Made by a program: the position numbers and the translations under genes. A stretch of 64,000 bases of DNA from Candidatus Desulfovibrio intestinavium (GTDB taxonomy: Bacteria > Desulfobacterota > Desulfovibrionia > Desulfovibrionales > Desulfovibrionaceae): assembly GCA_019118345.1 (NCBI GenBank), contig DWZD01000019.1, forward strand, positions 1 to 64,000, written 5' to 3'. The notes below the pieces were generated by a model. That model saw only the letters and a list, made by a program, of their open reading frames with translations. It had not been told where the DNA came from and searched no databases. Below are positions 43,031 through 51,736 of this stretch, piece by piece. Position 1 is the first letter of the stretch. Each line of letters starts with the position of its first letter.

Positions 43031-43135
43031 TCAGCAACGACCCCGGCCACAGGCTTCGGTAAAATACGCAAAAAAGTACCAGCCAAAGAAGCCGGCGGCG
43101 TAGTTGGAAGTGGTGGCAAGGGTAATGCGGGACAT
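43031..43135 (-). CDS. Leader peptide of the aromatic operon (attenuation)
   Basis: A 34-aa reading frame, ATG at 43135 with GGAG 6 bases upstream, stop TGA at 43031-43033. Nine of the 14 residues from 12 to 25 are aromatic: Y12, F16, F17, W19, Y20, F21, F22, Y24, F25. Codons 15-16 (GGCTTC, 43088-43093) are complementary to codons 27-28 (GAAGCC, 43052-43057). Codons 28-31 are complementary to the 5' arm of the terminator at 42972-43005. This is the full 1:2, 2:3, 3:4 layout of ribosome-mediated attenuation. Stalling at Phe, Tyr or Trp codons would free segment 2 and let transcription enter the aromatic genes. The control response is inferred from structure. Confidence 0.85.
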   Translation of the reverse strand: MSRITLATTSNYAAGFFGWYFFAYFTEACGRGRC

Positions 43136-43158
43136 GAAAAACTCCATCGTTTGAGAGA

Positions 43159-43187
43159 GTGCTACGCCCCATCGGGACGCCTGTCAA
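43159..43187 (-). promoter_or_regulatory. Promoter of the aromatic operon
   Basis: The minus strand reads TTGACA (perfect -35), 17 bp, TAGCAC (3 of 6). The start point would be near 43152, leaving a 17-base leader before the leader peptide ATG. Confidence 0.6.
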
Positions 43188-43201
43188 GTCCCGCTGGGGC
43201 G
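43165..43201. promoter_or_regulatory. 14-bp inverted repeat centred on the -35 box
   Basis: CGCCCCATCGGGAC (43165-43178) and GTCCCGCTGGGGCG (43188-43201) are complementary at 13 of 14 positions; the 9-bp spacer contains the -35 hexamer. On the plus strand it is followed by TTTTTCATTTT, so it also reads as an intrinsic terminator in that direction, although no plus-strand gene lies upstream. It could be an operator for a repressor or an old terminator. Confidence 0.5.
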
Positions 43202-43212
43202 TTTTTCATTTT

Positions 43213-43948
43213 GGCTCTTGACTAGCTGAGAGGACCTAAAAAGGTTATCTAGCTAGGCATGGCAATGAAAAACAAATACGCATACCGTTCAAGAATTTCT
43301 GAGGCCAAAATTCGGCAACTTGTGAAGCTTTTTTCCGTCGATTTGACAGCTTCTCAGATTGCGGAATTGTCTGGTGTCAACCGCAATACCGTTAACCGCT
43401 ATGTGACGGCTTTCAGGGAAAGAATTGCCCGTTACTGTGAGGCGGAATCACCTGTAAAAGGTGAGGTTGAAGTCGATGAAAGCTACTTCGGCGCACGCCG
43501 TGTCCGAGGAGTCCGAGGACGCGGCGTGCATGGAAAAACTATTGTTTTCGGCCTGTTCAAACGTAACGATAAAGTCTATACAGAAATTGTTCCTGATTGT
43601 TCCAAGGCTACTCTCCAGGGAATTATACGGGGACGAGTTGACCTTGAGAGCGTCATTCACTCGGATGGGTGGCGAGGCTATGATGGTCTTGTCGATTTGG
43701 GGTATCAAAAACACTTCCGCGTTCAACACTCTCATAACGAATTTGCCAACAAACACTCGCATATCAATGGGATAGAATGCTTTTGGGGGTTTGCTAAAAC
43801 TCGATTAGTTCGTTTTCGGGGACTCCCGAAGCATACTTTTTATTTCCACTTGAAGGAATGCGAGTTTCGGTTTAATCATAGACAAGAGAATATCTATCTT
43901 CTGGTGTTAAAAATGCTCAGAGAATATCCTCTCAGCTAGTCAAGAGCC
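43213..43948 (+). mobile_element. IS1595-family insertion sequence (IS1016-like), intact
   Basis: 736 bp with perfect 22-bp terminal inverted repeats (43213-43234, starting GGCTCTTGACTAGCTGAGAG, and 43927-43948). It is flanked by a perfect 8-bp target duplication TTCATTTT (43205-43212 and 43949-43956). One transposase gene is inside. The intact ends, duplication and reading frame imply a recent insertion. It lies 25 bp upstream of the -35 box of the aromatic operon, between that operon and the flippase gene. Confidence 0.95.
43259..43939 (+). CDS. IS1595-family transposase
   Basis: A 226-aa protein. An N-terminal helix-turn-helix (DLTASQIAELSGVNRNTVNRYV) is followed by the ISXO2-like catalytic domain: VEVDESYFGARR (D73), VIHSDGWRGYDGL (D136) and HSHINGIECFWGFAKTRL (E173 region). 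The C-terminus FYFHLKECEFRFNHR is typical of the IS1016 group. The stop codon lies inside the right inverted repeat. The AT-rich codon use differs from the neighbours, as expected for a recent arrival. Confidence 0.93.
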   Translation: MAMKNKYAYRSRISEAKIRQLVKLFSVDLTASQIAELSGVNRNTVNRYVTAFRERIARYCEAESPVKGEVEVDESYFGARRVRGVRGRGVHGKTIVFGLFKRNDKVYTEIVPDCSKATLQGIIRGRVDLESVIHSDGWRGYDGLVDLGYQKHFRVQHSHNEFANKHSHINGIECFWGFAKTRLVRFRGLPKHTFYFHLKECEFRFNHRQENIYLLVLKMLREYPLS

Positions 43949-43984
43949 TTCATTTTTTTTTTTTGCGAGGAGGATGTGCTCGCC

Positions 43985-45391
43985 TCAGGCGGCGGACGGC
44001 TCCCGCTCAATGGGCGGCGGCGGCCGCCAGCGCCAGAACAGCAGCAGCAGCGGCACAAGGCCCGCAAGTTCGGCAATCTCCCGCCGGGCCACCTGCGAGA
44101 GGCCATACCAGATCGCAAGGCAGGCTCCGCAGGCCAGCAGCATGAGCGCCCATTGCCGCAGGCTCATGGGCCGGGCCACGGCCTGAAAATAGCCCACGGT
44201 GAGAATGGCCACCCAGACCTTGGTGATGGTCAGGGTCAGGGCGGTTCCTTCCAGCCCCAGCGCGGGAATGAGCGTCAGGCAGCAGACAAGGTTGACGGCA
44301 AGGCCGCTCAGGTAGAAGGCGAGCAGCAGCTTGTGCTTGCGCATGCCGATCATGGCATAGGCCGCCAGATTGTGCAGAAAGGCCGTGGCCAGACAGGGCG
44401 TGAGCAGGCGCTGGGCCGTCACGGCGTCCAGATAGCCGCTCCCGTAGACCAGAGGGATGAAGCGGTCGGTTTCCACGCAGATGAGGAAGATGACCGGCAG
44501 GGCCGCGGCCCAGAGCGAGCGGGCCGTCTGCCCGGCCAGATGGCGGAAGGCCTCGCGGTTTTCCTGCCAGTAGCGGGCCAGCAGCGGAAAGATGACCTTG
44601 CCGAGCAGGGCGCTGGACACGAGGACGGACAGGCCCTCCACCGTCTCCCAGGCCACGCTGTAGGAGGCGACTTCCGCCTCGGAGTAGGCGTCGGCGAGAA
44701 AAAAGACGTTAATCTTGTTATAGCACATGGTGCAGCAGGCCATGAGCGTGAAGACGACGCCGTTTTTCATCTTGGCGGCCAGTTCGCGCAGGCTTTCCCA
44801 GTTCATGCGGCGCAGGGGATTATGGCCGAGGGCAAGGACGGCCAGCGTGGCGCAGCAGACGGACTCTATGGGCTTGTAGAGCACAATGGCCAGCAGGGGC
44901 AGTTGCAGAACGACGCAGGCAATGCCGTAGCCGATGCCGATCAGCGCGGAAGGAATACGGATGCGCATCTCCACATCTTGACGCCCGCGGGCCTGGCAAA
45001 GGGCAAAAAAGGAATCGCTCACCCCGTCAAGGCCGAAACCCGCGGCAATGATCAGCATCACAAGGCGCTGTTCCGGCGAATTGGGCAGGACGAGAACCCA
45101 GGTGACCGCCAAGGCAATGAACAGAACGCACAGCTTGAGCCAGGTGACCTGTCCCAGCAGCACCGTGGGGCGACCGTCCCGCCGGGCAAAGGACGAGAGC
45201 AGAAAGTCGTTGAGGCCCACGTCGGCGATGGTCTTGACCAGATAGCCTGCCGACAGGGCAAGCTGCAGCTGGCCCATCATGCTCTTGTCGTAGCGCGCCA
45301 GCAAGATGGTGAAAATGGTCCACGAGAGATCCCGTGTCCACTGTGCGCCCAGGATGAAGCCGAGCTGCCGGGTAATCCGGGTAAGCCTCAT
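43985..45391 (-). CDS. Polysaccharide flippase (Wzx-like, MOP superfamily)
   Basis: A 468-aa protein with 12-14 membrane helices. GAQWTRDLSWTIFTILLARYDKSMMGQLQLALSAGYLVKTIADVGLNDFL is the usual start of Wzx/MOP transporters, and the two halves are joined by a short loop (PLRRMNWESLRELAAKMKNG). It would flip a lipid-linked glycan to the periplasmic face. The C-terminus is Arg/Pro-rich. It is the last gene of the leftward operon, 3 bp after the HlyD-like gene. No polymerase (Wzy) is recognised in the window. Confidence 0.8.
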   Translation of the reverse strand: MRLTRITRQLGFILGAQWTRDLSWTIFTILLARYDKSMMGQLQLALSAGYLVKTIADVGLNDFLLSSFARRDGRPTVLLGQVTWLKLCVLFIALAVTWVLVLPNSPEQRLVMLIIAAGFGLDGVSDSFFALCQARGRQDVEMRIRIPSALIGIGYGIACVVLQLPLLAIVLYKPIESVCCATLAVLALGHNPLRRMNWESLRELAAKMKNGVVFTLMACCTMCYNKINVFFLADAYSEAEVASYSVAWETVEGLSVLVSSALLGKVIFPLLARYWQENREAFRHLAGQTARSLWAAALPVIFLICVETDRFIPLVYGSGYLDAVTAQRLLTPCLATAFLHNLAAYAMIGMRKHKLLLAFYLSGLAVNLVCCLTLIPALGLEGTALTLTITKVWVAILTVGYFQAVARPMSLRQWALMLLACGACLAIWYGLSQVARREIAELAGLVPLLLLFWRWRPPPPIEREPSAA

Positions 45392-45394
45392 GCC

Positions 45395-46285
45395 CTACTT
45401 GTTGAACCGGACAATGGCCTGAAAGCCGGGCTTCAGTTCCAGGGCGGGATTGGGCACCGTCAGCTCCACGGTATAATACGAGGGATTTCCCACGTTCATA
45501 TCCGTGGAGGCCCAGGAAATCTCGCTCACCGTCGCCATGAACTCCTTGTCCTGCAGGGAGGGAATCTGCACGGTGGCCACATCGTTCACGGCAATCCTGT
45601 TCACGTCGGCCTCATAGACCGGCACGCGGATGATGACGGGATTGAGCTGGCCCACGCTCACGGGTGCGGCCCCGGCCTGCAGCAGCGAGCCGGGATTGGT
45701 GCCTGCGCTCACGGACAGCACATAGCCCGCAATGGGCGAGGTCAGCGTCAGGGTTTGCGGCAATTCGCCCTGGGGATCCAGCTTCTGGCCGAAATAGCCC
45801 TCCAGCTCGCGCATGCGGGCGGCGAAATTCTTTTCCTGCTTCGCGATGGTCAGCTTGAGCAGCTCGATGCGCCGCTGAATGCTGTCGTAATTGGCGTCCA
45901 GCCGCGAGGAGGCCTGGCGCGATCCCAGGCCCGAGGCGGCCAGCTGCCGCGCCTTGTTGCGCTGGGCCTCGATGTCGGTCAGCTCCTGCCGCAGGCTCAG
46001 GATCTGGCTGCGTTCGCCCTCGGTCCCCGCCCCGGTGACGACTTCGCGCTGGAGCATGCGGGCGGCCTCGTCCTGCAGATGGTAGCGCATCAGGGGCGCA
46101 CCCTCTTCCACGGCATCGCCGGGCTGGACAAGCACTTCGTCCACCACGGCATTGAAGGGCATGAGCGCGGCGCGGGTCACGGTGGTGACGACCTTGCCCG
46201 TGAGACGGATTTCCGCGGCGTATCCCGACCGAACGGCGAGCGCCGCCAGCAGGACGGTCAAAAGGAAGGTTACGGCAAAACGCAT
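45395..46285 (-). CDS. HlyD-family periplasmic adaptor
   Basis: A 296-aa protein with an N-terminal signal (FAVTFLLTVLLAALAVRSGYA). The biotinyl-like halves are MPFNAVVDEVLVQPGDAVEEGAPLMRYHLQDE and LTSPIAGYVLSVSAGTNPGSLLQAG. A coiled-coil arm lies between them (QILSLRQELTDIEAQRNKARQLAASG). It ends VPNPALELKPGFQAIVRFNK like other adaptors. No cognate ABC or RND pump gene is next to it; the flippase follows instead. It may bridge the periplasm to the TolC-like protein encoded just upstream. The ATG at 46285 has AGAGG upstream. Confidence 0.8.
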   Translation of the reverse strand: MRFAVTFLLTVLLAALAVRSGYAAEIRLTGKVVTTVTRAALMPFNAVVDEVLVQPGDAVEEGAPLMRYHLQDEAARMLQREVVTGAGTEGERSQILSLRQELTDIEAQRNKARQLAASGLGSRQASSRLDANYDSIQRRIELLKLTIAKQEKNFAARMRELEGYFGQKLDPQGELPQTLTLTSPIAGYVLSVSAGTNPGSLLQAGAAPVSVGQLNPVIIRVPVYEADVNRIAVNDVATVQIPSLQDKEFMATVSEISWASTDMNVGNPSYYTVELTVPNPALELKPGFQAIVRFNK

Positions 46286-46287
46286 GG

Positions 46288-47733
46288 CTAAACCTCTCCA
46301 CCGGGCAGGCCCAGGAAACTTTCCTGCAGCAGGCTTGCCACATACATCCATTCAAGATTGGCGAGACGGTATTCCAGTTCCGCCTCGATGAGCGCGATCT
46401 GCGCCTGAATGAGCGCCTCCTGCCTTTCCGTCACGGTCGGCAGCTCGCTCAGACCCTCGTTAAAGGACACCCTGGCTTCCGTATGCTGCATCTTGGCCGT
46501 TTCCTGATTCAGGCGGGCCAGACGCAGATTGGTTTCGGCCAGGGACACGCGCTGCTCGGCCTGCAGCCAGGTATTGGAATAATCCGTGCGCTGGCGGGCC
46601 TGCTGGTTGAAGGCCTGCGCCTTTTCCATGCGGGCCGTCTGCACGCCGCGATAGCGCCGCCCCCAGTCGATGAGCGGGAAATCGAAGGTCAGGTGCACAA
46701 AGGTGTCGTCCGTACCGCCCACGGGCTGGGCCTGACCGGACGGCGGGGAGTTGTTGATGTCGATGCGCATGTCGGGCACATAGGCGGCCCAGGCCACCAT
46801 GATGTTGTAATCGGCCAGCTTGATCTGACTGCGCAGAAGCAGGTCGTCCTCGCTCTTGTCCCAGCGCTCTTCCCACTTGAGCTTGCGGCCGTCAAAGCCC
46901 TTGAGGATTCCCTCCGCGGACTGCGTGTCCACATTGAGGCGCTGCTGGGGATCCACGCCGGCCAGGATCTTCAGTTCCGTCAGCTGGATGACTTCCTGCA
47001 TCTTGGCCTTGTCAATGCGCAGTTCCACTTCCTTCTCGTGCTGGGCGGCCAGATTGAGGGCCACGCCCTGCCGTCCGTCCACGCTTTCCAGCTGCTGCCA
47101 GTATTTGGTCGTTTCCTTGGCCACGGGCAGGAGCTTTTTCTGTTCCTCGAGGATCAGGCGCTGGGCATGCAGGCGCATGTAGGCATTGGCAATCTTGTAG
47201 ATGGCTTCGCCCACGGCCTTGCGGTGCGTGGAAATGGCCAGATTGACCATGAGCTTCTGGGTCTGATGCTCGAAATAGGTGGCCACGGGATTGGGAAAGG
47301 CGGCATAAAAGCCCACCCGCAGTTTGGTGCGGCCGTAATCGCCGGGCACATCCGGCTCATTCTTGTTGTAGGCAGTGAGGTTGTTGGTCACGGCCAGCGT
47401 CATGCGCGGCTCGGGCAGATACTTCCACACGGCGTCAGTGAGGGCCAGACGCTTGATTTCGAGATTGACGGCGCTGTTGACCAGAAGAGGCGACTGCTGA
47501 ATGGTCAGATAGACGCAGTCTTCAAAGGTGAACTTCTTGGCCGGATCATAGAGATTGGTGACTACGGCATCCAGCTGTTCCTTCTTTTCCACGGGTACGC
47601 CCGGGGTTTCCTCCAGCCAGTGCCGCGCCGGCAGTTCCGGCGCATCCATTCCGGCCTTGCTGGAAGCGCAAGCCGTCAGGCCCGCCCCCAGGCACAGCAG
47701 GGCAACCGCCCACAGACGCCACGTCCTTTTCAT
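46288..47733 (-). CDS. TolC-like outer-membrane lipoprotein
   Basis: A 481-aa protein with signal peptide and lipobox LTAC. FTFEDCVYLTIQQSPLLVNSAVNLEIKRLAL is the usual start of the outer-membrane efflux fold. Long helices with heptads follow in two repeats (EEQKKLLPVAKETTKYWQQLES; MEKAQAFNQQARQRTDYSNTW), ending LIQAQIALIEAELEYRLANLEW. It would form the outer-membrane duct for the glycoconjugate or for a product of the upstream acyl-processing protein. Its ATG shares one base with the preceding stop (TGATG), so translation is coupled. Confidence 0.82.
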   Translation of the reverse strand: MKRTWRLWAVALLCLGAGLTACASSKAGMDAPELPARHWLEETPGVPVEKKEQLDAVVTNLYDPAKKFTFEDCVYLTIQQSPLLVNSAVNLEIKRLALTDAVWKYLPEPRMTLAVTNNLTAYNKNEPDVPGDYGRTKLRVGFYAAFPNPVATYFEHQTQKLMVNLAISTHRKAVGEAIYKIANAYMRLHAQRLILEEQKKLLPVAKETTKYWQQLESVDGRQGVALNLAAQHEKEVELRIDKAKMQEVIQLTELKILAGVDPQQRLNVDTQSAEGILKGFDGRKLKWEERWDKSEDDLLLRSQIKLADYNIMVAWAAYVPDMRIDINNSPPSGQAQPVGGTDDTFVHLTFDFPLIDWGRRYRGVQTARMEKAQAFNQQARQRTDYSNTWLQAEQRVSLAETNLRLARLNQETAKMQHTEARVSFNEGLSELPTVTERQEALIQAQIALIEAELEYRLANLEWMYVASLLQESFLGLPGGEV

Positions 47734-50700
47734 CAAGCCCTCGCTCCTTGTTCCTGTGCGGCACTTGCGCACGCCAGTTCGCGCGCAGCCGAACCTTCTC
47801 CGGCAGCCTGCGCTTCCGCAGGCGCTGTTTCTGTCATGTCCGGTTCAAATTCCATCTGATTCAACGTCACAAGCGGCCTGCCGTCCGCGTCGCACACCTG
47901 AGCGTCAAAACGCCGCAGGCGATCGGTTCGCCAGCCGCAGCGCAATTCCAGCACCGCGGCCCGCCGCGCGTCCGCCTGACCGAAACGGATAAAGCCGACG
48001 CCGGTCAACCGCCAGGCCGCGGCGTCGCCGTCAAAGAGGCTTTCCTGCGTCCACCAGGCTCCCTGTTCCACAGCGTCAACCAGGCGCAGGAAAAGGGTAT
48101 AGCCGGAAACGTCCTCCGGGGCAATGCCGCTGGCCCCATGCAGGGCAAAACGCAGCGTTCTGCCCGGCTGTCGCCCGTCCCCGCCCGGCGCGAACGCCGC
48201 CCCATCGGGCAGGCAAGCCGCCAGCAGCCGCGAGGACGGCCCCACGCGCCGACCTTCATAGAAGGCCGTCAGCTCAGCCGTGCCGCCGGGTTGCGCATCC
48301 CCTGTCCGGCCGCCGCTTTCCCAGAGGGGCGGCAGGCCGGCCGCCTCCCGGCCGAGCAGGGCCATGCCGGCCACGAGCGGCTGCCAGCGATCCGTATGGC
48401 GGCCGTTGGCGGCCAGTTCCCTGACATCCATGCGGCAGCGGCACATGCGCGTCGTCACCGCATCCTGCTGCAGCCAGTCTTGCGCACGCACATCCAACCG
48501 CACCTCCCGGGTCACGCCCGGCGGCAGGGGCAGGGGCGCGCCGCAACGCACATCGCACAAGCCATTGGGCGTCAGCCAGGGAAAATACAGGCGTGCGCCG
48601 TCCAGCAGCAGGCGCAGGGATTCGCTGAGGGGCAGCTCAGGCAGGAGCGCTCCCGGTTGCCCGCCGCATTGGGCAAGCCAGGGCCGGGCATAGCGGGAAA
48701 ACTCGCCGCAGAGCGGAAAATCCCGCCCCGAGATCGGTCGCGACAGGCTTGCCGGGGCATAGAGGCCCGGAAAGTTCTCCGGGCGTTCCCGCCAGGGCTG
48801 CGCCTGTAGGCGGGCGTCCTGCGCCGGCAGGGGCAGGAGGGAGCGCAAGGCCCCGGCCCGCGCCCAAAGCAGGCGTTCCTCGCGGCACAGGCAGATCTCG
48901 CGGGCGAGCATGTCGCCCCATTCGCGGGCCAGCGGCGACAGGCCGTCTTGCAGAATGCCCAGTTGCCGCCAGCCGGTCGCGGCCCCCGCTGCGCCGTCTT
49001 CCCGCCCTGTTCCGCCGCGCACGAAGGCTTCCGCCGCTTCCGGGCGAATGTCGCGCACCAGCCAGCGCCAGCCGGGTTGCGGCAGGCAGGGGCGGCAAAG
49101 CTCGGCCTCAACGATGGCGGTTTCCGCCCCTCCGTCACGTTCGCCCACCTCCAGCAGGCAGCCGGACAGCGGCAGCCCTTCGGCCTCAGCCAGAATCAGG
49201 GCCGCCCGGAAAAATCCGGCGAGCGCCGCTTCGGCATCGCTCTCCGGCGACATGTCCGCAGCCGCGCCGAGCGCGCCGGACGCCGCGTCCTGCGGGCAGC
49301 GCACCACGCAGCCAAGGCGCTCCAGTCGTGCACAGGCCGCACGGCAGGCAGCCGGCACGATGAGTCCCTGCCCCAGGGCGGCCACGCCCTCCAGCAGCCG
49401 GGCCAGACGCAGCCCGTCCCGACTCCAGGCCACCACTACGCCGCCCGCCCGCAGGCCAGGCCCATGCCCCTCGGGATCCCAGGGAGCCGGCGCGGGCGTG
49501 CCGCCGGCAGTGGCCGCATAGCGTACAAAGGGGGGCCGGTCAAGGGCATCGCCGCCTCGTCCGCCGGACGCCGTTTCCGCTTCGCCGGCCGACGCGTCCT
49601 TCGCCGGCGTCGGGGCGGACAGGCCCAGAGCGGCCAGCAGATCGCCCACCGTATACACGCCCATGAGATCCTCATATGCCACGCCGCGCCCCAGCACGCC
49701 TTCCAATTGCTGCACCAGCAGGGGGAAGCGGCTGGAGCGCAGGGCAAGGTCATGGCGCAGATCCCATTGCGGCGTCACGCTGTCGGGGGAAAGTCCGGCC
49801 GCCTCCTCCAGCAGCCGCATGACCCGGCGCGCCAGCGGGCCGAGCGGGGCATTGCCCTCGCCGGGGGCCGTCACCGGCGCGGACGCGACAGCCGGCGCCG
49901 GGGAAGCGTCCGCCCGTGCGGCGTGCGCTGCCAGCGTGGCGGCATCCAGATGCCCCAGGGCATAGAGGGCGGCGCAGGTGCGGCGCAGGCCATCGGCCTC
50001 GCGCCCCTTGCGGGCGGCGGAAAGGCAGAGGGCCTGCGGCTCAATGTCCGCCACCAGGCCGCACAGGGTATCCTGCGGACCCAGTTCCACGAAATGCCGG
50101 ATGCCGTCCCGATTCCACATGTGCCGCACGCATTCCACCCAGCGCACGGCATTTTCATCCAGGTCAGCGATATAATCGCAGATTTCCCGCTGCGCGGCGG
50201 GATAGAAGCCCGTGGTCACGCAGCTCAGCAGGGGCAGGCGCGGGGCCTGCATGGGCAGGGCGTTGAGCCGCCGCAGGGACATGTCGCGCAGCACCCGCAT
50301 GCCCGGATGATGAAAGGCCAGACTCACATTGAGCATGATGGCGGGCAGGCGCTGCTTGCGAAAGTGCTTGCGGGCCTCCATGAGCATGTCGCGCGGGCCG
50401 CTCACGATATATTGTCGCGGCGTATTGTAGTTGGAGACATAGAGCGCGGGCCAGAGCCGCCGGGCCTCCTCGATGAGACCGGCCTCGGCGTGCACGGCCA
50501 TCATGCCCGTCTCCCGCGTGGCGCGGGCCTCCAGCTCGGCCATGTGCCGCGCCCGGGTATCGAGAATGTACCACGCCGTTTCCGGATCGTAGACTCCGGC
50601 CAGACAGAGGGCGATGAGTTCGCCGAGGCTGTGGCCGCAGACAAGGGCCGGGCGCAGGCCAAGCGCCCGCAAATGGCTCCACTGGGCGTATTCCAGCAGA

Positions 50701-51521
50701 AAGAGATAGGGCTGCTGCCAGCGGGTCAGACCGATCCGCTCCTCGTCCTTCTCGTCCAGCAGGGCCAGCACATCCCAGTCGGCGCAGGCCGCCAGCCGAT
50801 CCATGGCCGCGCGGGCGGCGGGAAACTGATCGTAGAGTTCGCGGCCCATGCCCGGCCAGACGCTGCCCTGTCCGCAGCACATGGCGGCCAGGGGCGCGGC
50901 CTCGCCCCGCCCCAGCCAGACCCCGCGCTGCGCCAGTTCGCGCGCGGCCGCCTCGCGCACGGCCTCCTGCGGGGAAAAGGGGGCCTTGCCCACGGCCAGC
51001 AGGGCCTGCCGCCAGTCGGCGCAGGCCGCACCCAGACGCCAGTCCTGCCCGTCCTCGTCCAGTTCGGCACACATCAGGCCGTCAGCCGTCAGCGGCTGCA
51101 CGGCGGCCAGCTTGCGGGCACGCCGCTCATCAGGGCCAGGCCCCACGAGCCAGAGTTCCTGCCCGGACGCTCCCGCCAGCAGCACAACGGCGCAGGCGGC
51201 GGCGCCGTTGTCCATCCTTCGGGCCAGCTCGCACAGGGCCTCGCCCGTCCGGCGACCGGCGTCAAGGGGATGCTCCTGCGGAGCGGGCAGGCCCGCCGCC
51301 TCGCAGGCTGCCGTCAGGGCGGCCAGCAGCCGTGCGCCCGTCCCGGGTTCCCGGGCAGCGGCATCACACCACCAGATCTCCCCCCGCGCGGGGTGTTGGC
51401 GCAGCGCGCCCGCCTCGGCGATCAGATCCGTCAGCACCAACGGCCATTCCGCCGCGTCGCGCGGCAAGACATAGGCCGCCGTGCAGGCCAGCGGCACCGG
51501 CAAAATACGATATTCGTTCAT
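47733..51521 (-). CDS. Polyketide-synthase-like protein with acyltransferase and ACP domains
   Basis: A 1262-aa protein. Residues about 212-500 form a malonyl/acyl transferase: GQGSVWPGMG (217-226), nucleophile S298 in GHSLGE, NYNTPRQYIVSG, and the catalytic His pair region AFHHPGM (402-408). About 565-633 is a carrier-protein-like domain with DLALRSSRF, where Ser596 aligns with the phosphopantetheine Ser (normal DSL is RSS). The region 690-860 looks like a decayed Rossmann/ketoreductase. About 950-1250 resembles the double hot-dog of PKS dehydratases (FYFPWLTPNGL-type strands, then SGYTLFLRLVDAVEQGAWW). No ketosynthase domain is present. The plan recalls RkpA of rhizobial capsule synthesis. 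It heads the leftward operon. Confidence 0.7.
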   Translation of the reverse strand: MNEYRILPVPLACTAAYVLPRDAAEWPLVLTDLIAEAGALRQHPARGEIWWCDAAAREPGTGARLLAALTAACEAAGLPAPQEHPLDAGRRTGEALCELARRMDNGAAACAVVLLAGASGQELWLVGPGPDERRARKLAAVQPLTADGLMCAELDEDGQDWRLGAACADWRQALLAVGKAPFSPQEAVREAAARELAQRGVWLGRGEAAPLAAMCCGQGSVWPGMGRELYDQFPAARAAMDRLAACADWDVLALLDEKDEERIGLTRWQQPYLFLLEYAQWSHLRALGLRPALVCGHSLGELIALCLAGVYDPETAWYILDTRARHMAELEARATRETGMMAVHAEAGLIEEARRLWPALYVSNYNTPRQYIVSGPRDMLMEARKHFRKQRLPAIMLNVSLAFHHPGMRVLRDMSLRRLNALPMQAPRLPLLSCVTTGFYPAAQREICDYIADLDENAVRWVECVRHMWNRDGIRHFVELGPQDTLCGLVADIEPQALCLSAARKGREADGLRRTCAALYALGHLDAATLAAHAARADASPAPAVASAPVTAPGEGNAPLGPLARRVMRLLEEAAGLSPDSVTPQWDLRHDLALRSSRFPLLVQQLEGVLGRGVAYEDLMGVYTVGDLLAALGLSAPTPAKDASAGEAETASGGRGGDALDRPPFVRYAATAGGTPAPAPWDPEGHGPGLRAGGVVVAWSRDGLRLARLLEGVAALGQGLIVPAACRAACARLERLGCVVRCPQDAASGALGAAADMSPESDAEAALAGFFRAALILAEAEGLPLSGCLLEVGERDGGAETAIVEAELCRPCLPQPGWRWLVRDIRPEAAEAFVRGGTGREDGAAGAATGWRQLGILQDGLSPLAREWGDMLAREICLCREERLLWARAGALRSLLPLPAQDARLQAQPWRERPENFPGLYAPASLSRPISGRDFPLCGEFSRYARPWLAQCGGQPGALLPELPLSESLRLLLDGARLYFPWLTPNGLCDVRCGAPLPLPPGVTREVRLDVRAQDWLQQDAVTTRMCRCRMDVRELAANGRHTDRWQPLVAGMALLGREAAGLPPLWESGGRTGDAQPGGTAELTAFYEGRRVGPSSRLLAACLPDGAAFAPGGDGRQPGRTLRFALHGASGIAPEDVSGYTLFLRLVDAVEQGAWWTQESLFDGDAAAWRLTGVGFIRFGQADARRAAVLELRCGWRTDRLRRFDAQVCDADGRPLVTLNQMEFEPDMTETAPAEAQAAGEGSAARELACASAAQEQGARA

Positions 51522-51552
51522 GGCACTTTCTAAAAAAGGATAATTACCTCAT

Positions 51553-51582
51553 AGTATAGCCCGGCACATTGCGCCTTGTCCA
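51553..51582 (-). promoter_or_regulatory. Promoter of the leftward glycoconjugate operon
   Basis: The minus strand reads TGGACA, 18 bp, TATACT (5 of 6 each). The start point is near 51546, about 25 bases before the ATG at 51521. No equally good promoter is seen for the rightward operon in the 215-bp gap. Confidence 0.6.
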
Positions 51583-51736
51583 GCGCCTTGCCGGAAAAAC
51601 TCCCGGCACATGGCCCGTCCGGCAATGCACTTGCCATATGCCGTCACATACGGTACGCTGAAGCGATACAAATTTGCAGCACGGGGCGGAGAGCTTGTAT
51701 CTTCCCGCTCACATACATCTTCGAGGATATGACAGC

